From: Pedobacter nyackensis
GTDB lineage: Bacteria > Bacteroidota > Bacteroidia > Sphingobacteriales > Sphingobacteriaceae
Length of the DNA: 64,000 nt
Assembly: GCF_900176505.1 (NCBI RefSeq)
Contig: NZ_FWYB01000013.1
Span: forward strand, 1 to 64,000
Reading direction: 5' to 3'
The notes beneath the pieces are model-generated. The model was not told the origin of the DNA and did no database searches. It worked only from the letters and a program-made list of their open reading frames with translations. A program made the translations under genes and the position numbers. This document shows, in pieces, positions 60,626-64,000 of the stretch (its first letter is position 1; every line of letters starts with the position of its first letter).

Positions 60626-61741
60626 TCATTTTAATATTTCAGCCAGTTTATCATGCAATTCCTGACCTTTCAGGTTCTTTGCTATGATCTTCCCAGAGGG
60701 ATCAACCAATACATTCTGCGGAATAGCGTTAATTCCATATAACGTAGCTGCCTCATTCGGCATTTTCAAATCACACACCTGTTTCCATGGCAGTTTATCA
60801 GCTTTTACGGCCGCTAACCAGTTGTCCTTCATCATCTCTATATCTAGGGACACACCCAGAATTTCGAGTCCTTTAGGATGATATGCATTATAAGCTTTAA
60901 GCACGTTGGGGTTTTCGGCACGACAAGGCCCACACCAGGACGCCCAAAAATCAACAAGTACATATTTGCCTCTGTAGTCGGATAACTTCACTGGATTACC
61001 CTCAGTATCCTTTTGCGTGAACTCCGGAGCCATTTGTCCGATGGCCGTTGCTTTCATACCCGCTAACTGTCCCGCATATTCCTTACCAGATTTTGTCGCT
61101 TTTACCTGCGGCGATAATTTCGCATATAACGGAGCCACAACGCTGTACTCAGGAATAGGGCCGCCATACTTACTTAACGTATGCAGACTGATAAAACTAT
61201 TAGGATTAGCTTTCGTAAAGGCGAGATAAACAACTTTTTGTTCAGCCTTAATCGCATCATTCCGCTTATCCAGATCTGCCATGAATACCTTGTCTTTTCG
61301 TTTGTCAACTGAGATCAGATTATATTCTTCGTCAACAACGACCATTTTCTGATTTGCAGGCTTTAATGCATTTTGAAGTTTTTCATAATCGGCATTGACT
61401 TTTGAGCCACTAATTTTTGCATTGGAGATGACATCATCAGGGCTGATCACCTGGATAGTCCCGGCATCTAAATAAACAGATAACCGCTCAGATTTACTGC
61501 TAAAACCTGTGCCTTTACGGTTGATTGTTAAAGTAGCTAAGACAGGTTCTTCAATTGTCCCTGTAAATTCAAACTGTCCGTCCTTTATGTCGACTGACTT
61601 GCTAATGAACGGAAGTGGACAATTCAAATAGGCTTTGGCACCCGTATTTAAACCTACCTTACCTTTTAGTATATATGTTTTGCTTTGTGCCACTAACGTA
61701 CCGGGTACGAACAGCATTATATAAATCAATATTTTTTTCAT
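60626..61741 (-). CDS. TlpA-family thiol-disulfide oxidoreductase (DUF4369)
   Basis: 371 aa. Signal peptide (MKKILIYIMLFVPGTLVAQ), DUF4369 N-terminal domain (YILKGKVGLNTGAKAYLNCP), linker with APEFTQKDTEGNPVKLSDYRGK, and the thioredoxin fold with WASWCGPCR. Its C-terminus (AVKADKLPWKQVCDLKMPNE, then AIPQNVLVDPSGKIIAKNL) is the intact version of the remnant at 12851. Periplasmic. Last gene of the second SusC/SusD/TlpA set, 30 bp after SusD. Confidence 0.93.
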   Translation of the reverse strand: MKKILIYIMLFVPGTLVAQSKTYILKGKVGLNTGAKAYLNCPLPFISKSVDIKDGQFEFTGTIEEPVLATLTINRKGTGFSSKSERLSVYLDAGTIQVISPDDVISNAKISGSKVNADYEKLQNALKPANQKMVVVDEEYNLISVDKRKDKVFMADLDKRNDAIKAEQKVVYLAFTKANPNSFISLHTLSKYGGPIPEYSVVAPLYAKLSPQVKATKSGKEYAGQLAGMKATAIGQMAPEFTQKDTEGNPVKLSDYRGKYVLVDFWASWCGPCRAENPNVLKAYNAYHPKGLEILGVSLDIEMMKDNWLAAVKADKLPWKQVCDLKMPNEAATLYGINAIPQNVLVDPSGKIIAKNLKGQELHDKLAEILK

Positions 61742-61771
61742 GTATTATTTTTTCAATGTAATTGTTACTTT

Positions 61772-63154
61772 TTAAAGTGGGTTCTGCGTCCAGTCGGAGT
61801 TGTAATACATAACCTGTACTGGTATCTGCAGCGTATATTTGTTACTGCCGGGTGATAAGGTTGCAATAACCTCCCCCAAGCCGTTGTACCTATTTACAAC
61901 TGGCATGCGCCCTTGGGCATCTAACCGTTTCATGTCAAACCAGCGTGTTCCGGTGTAAGCCATTTCAAAATTTCTTTCGGCCATTACTTTCTGAAATACC
62001 TGTTCTTTATCCGTCGAACTATATTTCTGATAACCGGCAACAGGGAAACGTTTTTTCCGTATCGCATCAAGTTCGTCACACGCTTTGGTTAAGTCATTCA
62101 CCCTCGCGGCGGCCTCGGCGATTATTAACCGCATTTCAGCCACCGAAATTCCCCAATTAATATAGCCGCCTGCAATTGCACCAGCATGCCAAAATGTAGT
62201 TCTGCCTCTCACAGTAAAACTAAAGTCTCCAAGAAGACGATAGTAGAGCTTTAAACGCAGGTCTGTTTTATCAAAAGATTTCAAAAAATCAAGTGTGGGA
62301 ATTTCACTGCCCAAATAGGAAATTCCGCCAAGTCTTGCATAAATAGCATCCGACCTTTTGATGAGGTGTGGAATACCTTTTGCATCGGCTAAAGGGGTAT
62401 AATCTAAGATGATATTGGGGCCATTATTCAGTGCCAACTGTGCACTTTCACTTGCTTTTGCATAATTCCCCATATACAGGTATGTTCTTGCAAGCACACC
62501 ATATGCGCTTGAAACACTACCACGGAAACGATTTATATTATTATTTATTGGCAAATCCGGAATTGCGGCAGTGATATCGCCTACGATACGATCATAAATT
62601 TGCTGTACTGTACTTCGGTCGGGTACTGGCTCAGTGACATCGATAGATGTCACAAAAGGTACGGCAAGATCCTGGCTTGCTGTGGCTGGGTTGTATGCCT
62701 TTCCATACAAATTTACCAGACCAAGGTATTCAAAGGCCCTGCCCAGTAAAGCTTCTGCTTTCAGCTTTTTCCGTTCCTGATCCGTTCCTCCTGTAGCCGC
62801 ATCAATACCGGTAATCAGAGTATTATATAAGTAAATAGCCTTGTAGTAATTCTGCCACAAAGCAGCGTTTCCGGGAGCCTCCACTATAAACTGCGCCTGC
62901 CAGGTGTACACTCGATCTTCAGTACTGGTTAATGCAGTCGAAATAACAGGTTTGTCATTTTGATCAGATAGCAGGTTTAAGTCTGAAGGAAAAGATGTTT
63001 CAAGTTCAGTATTGTTCAACCATAAATCATAGTCTCTCACTGTTCTTAACATTTGCACCCCTTTGGGCGTTACATCCAGGTATTTATTACAGGACATCAA
63101 TAGCAGGCCAAACAAAGCCATTACTGTCAGTCGATGATGTATATTTTGTTTCAT
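61772..63154 (-). CDS. SusD/RagB-family lipoprotein
   Basis: 460 aa from ATG 63154 (MKQNIHHRLTVMALFGLLLM, C22 lipobox SC). SusD features: YLDVTPKGVQMLRTVRDYDL, EALLGRAFEYLGLVNLYGKA, DELDAIRKKRFPVAGYQKYS and RNFEMAYTGTRWFDMKR. Outer-membrane glycan lid of the SusC pore at 63183. Ligand specificity is unknown, but the neighbourhood of two heparinase III family genes suggests glycosaminoglycan fragments. Confidence 0.93.
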   Translation of the reverse strand: MKQNIHHRLTVMALFGLLLMSCNKYLDVTPKGVQMLRTVRDYDLWLNNTELETSFPSDLNLLSDQNDKPVISTALTSTEDRVYTWQAQFIVEAPGNAALWQNYYKAIYLYNTLITGIDAATGGTDQERKKLKAEALLGRAFEYLGLVNLYGKAYNPATASQDLAVPFVTSIDVTEPVPDRSTVQQIYDRIVGDITAAIPDLPINNNINRFRGSVSSAYGVLARTYLYMGNYAKASESAQLALNNGPNIILDYTPLADAKGIPHLIKRSDAIYARLGGISYLGSEIPTLDFLKSFDKTDLRLKLYYRLLGDFSFTVRGRTTFWHAGAIAGGYINWGISVAEMRLIIAEAAARVNDLTKACDELDAIRKKRFPVAGYQKYSSTDKEQVFQKVMAERNFEMAYTGTRWFDMKRLDAQGRMPVVNRYNGLGEVIATLSPGSNKYTLQIPVQVMYYNSDWTQNPL

Positions 63155-63182
63155 TGCCTTAAATTTTATCATTTGAAAAAAA

Positions 63183-64000
63183 TTAGAAATTAACATTTAG
63201 CGCCATCGTATAGGTAGGCGTTAGATAAGATTTTTCATAACTACGTGTAGCAGCACTGTAGTTTTCCTTGTTCATCGCCACAGTATAAAGGTTTGAAGCT
63301 TGCGCCCTGATTTCAAGGTTAGAAAGTCCTGCTTTTTTCAAAAGCTGGGTACCCCTCAGACTATAGGCAGCCGTAAGATCGCCAAGTGTAACATAGGCCC
63401 CGTTTAAATTGAACCGATCAGTAGCCTGCATGTAATTATTATAGTTACGATACTTTAATGCAGGAAGTACACCCGGTATATTTTCGTCTCCTGCCACTCT
63501 CCAATAATTGCCAGCGCCTTTCAGTGGGCGGGTTACGGAAGGATCCAATATTGGTATTTTTACACTGAAACCACCGAAATAATTGAGCATTGCGTAAACG
63601 TAAAAATTTCCAATATCTACCCTATTGCTTAAACCCAGGTTATAAGCAGGAATTGAAGGACCTACGTAATCGACATCATCTAATCCCGCATCATTCACAT
63701 AAAAGTTCTTGGTATTACCATCTTTATCATAAATTAAAGCCTCTCCTTTACTGTCTACTCCGGCATAGCGATAGTTAAAAATAGCTCCGACAGCATAACC
63801 TTTCAGGTAACTGGTCCTGCCACCCGTAGCATACATAAAGGATCTGGCATTAGGCAGGATACTCGCATTGTGAACCTTTAATATTTTGCTCTTGTTATGT
63901 GAAAAAACAAACCCTGTATTCCAATTAAATGTCCTGCGATTCATCCAGTCAGCATGCAAACTAATTTCCAGACCATTATTCCGGATCGAACTCTCATTGA
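63183..64000 (-). CDS. SusC/RagA-family receptor, C-terminal part (partial)
   Basis: The reading frame runs off the right edge; 272 residues are visible. The last 40 bases read NESSIRNNGLEISL in frame and continue into HADWMNRRTFNWNTGFVFS, the SusC C-terminal barrel pattern, and the chain ends TPTYTMALNVNF with a terminal aromatic residue. SusC is the TonB-dependent pore of the second SusCD system. The start codon and N-terminal domains lie outside the window. Stop at 63183, 29 bp before SusD. Confidence 0.93.
   Translation of the reverse strand, partial: NESSIRNNGLEISLHADWMNRRTFNWNTGFVFSHNKSKILKVHNASILPNARSFMYATGGRTSYLKGYAVGAIFNYRYAGVDSKGEALIYDKDGNTKNFYVNDAGLDDVDYVGPSIPAYNLGLSNRVDIGNFYVYAMLNYFGGFSVKIPILDPSVTRPLKGAGNYWRVAGDENIPGVLPALKYRNYNNYMQATDRFNLNGAYVTLGDLTAAYSLRGTQLLKKAGLSNLEIRAQASNLYTVAMNKENYSAATRSYEKSYLTPTYTMALNVNF

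Noticed and set aside
1..64000. tRNA, rRNA, insertion sequences, prophage
   Set aside because: I looked for cloverleaf patterns, conserved rRNA words, transposase or integrase motifs and phage structural genes on both strands and found none I could support.

Overview
The window comes from a member of the Bacteroidota, most likely a Pedobacter-type Sphingobacteriaceae. The reasons are two SusC/SusD pairs (one cut by the right edge), an ECF sigma/FecR pair, N-terminal STN and DUF4369 domains, lipoprotein signals ending SC/AC, Bacteroidota-type promoters (TTG about 20 bp before TAnnTTTG), almost no Shine-Dalgarno sequences, and a gene at 58561-60540 that I recognise as close to heparinase III (HepC) of Pedobacter heparinus. 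Species identity is inference. I saw no rRNA, tRNA, CRISPR array, insertion sequence or prophage.

Layout. 1-15.4 kb is mostly core and housekeeping: a structured, unassigned element near 0.6 kb, a two-component system with a 7TM sensor, a DEAD-box helicase, methionine aminopeptidase, a three-gene operon for an unknown glycoconjugate (PIG-L deacetylase, GT4 glycosyltransferase, GH100-like protein), elongation factor P, a HipA-like kinase with DUF3037, and a truncated frameshifted TlpA remnant. 15.5-25.9 kb is mixed: an exported GH29 fucosidase, an amidohydrolase, a Dph6-like enzyme, YiaK, MepB, exonuclease III and several small unknown proteins. 25.9-28.8 kb has tiny genes, a cysteine-rich copper-binding-type protein, and a SatD/DUF3307 operon behind three palindromic operators repeated every 29 bp.

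28.8-36.9 kb is a minus-strand nutrient-uptake locus (sigma, FecR, SusC with STN domain, SusD, TlpA) with no glycan-degrading enzyme of its own. 39.4-46.0 kb is an L-fucose unit: an AraC regulator, then divergently a GH29 fucosidase, fuconate dehydratase, sodium-coupled symporter, a lipoprotein mutarotase and an SDR dehydrogenase. A 35-bp sequence recurs upstream of both the fucosidase and the dehydratase and is the likely AraC operator. 46.0-54.5 kb holds regulators and unknowns, notably an XRE repressor-like domain fused to pentapeptide repeats with its own repeated half-sites, and a GC-rich DUF6629 gene.

54.6-64.0 kb turns to host-type or plant-type glycans: a PNGase F homologue with an extra N-terminal domain, two tandem PL12 heparinase II/III genes, and a second TlpA-SusD-SusC set running off the right edge. 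Working model (inference): N-glycan release, fucose removal and fucose catabolism form one capability, and glycosaminoglycan breakdown with its SusCD importer forms another. The best leads for something undescribed are the SatD operator array, the XRE-pentapeptide fusion with its operators, the fucose operator pair, the structured element at 0.5-0.66 kb and the PIG-L/GT4/GH100-like operon.
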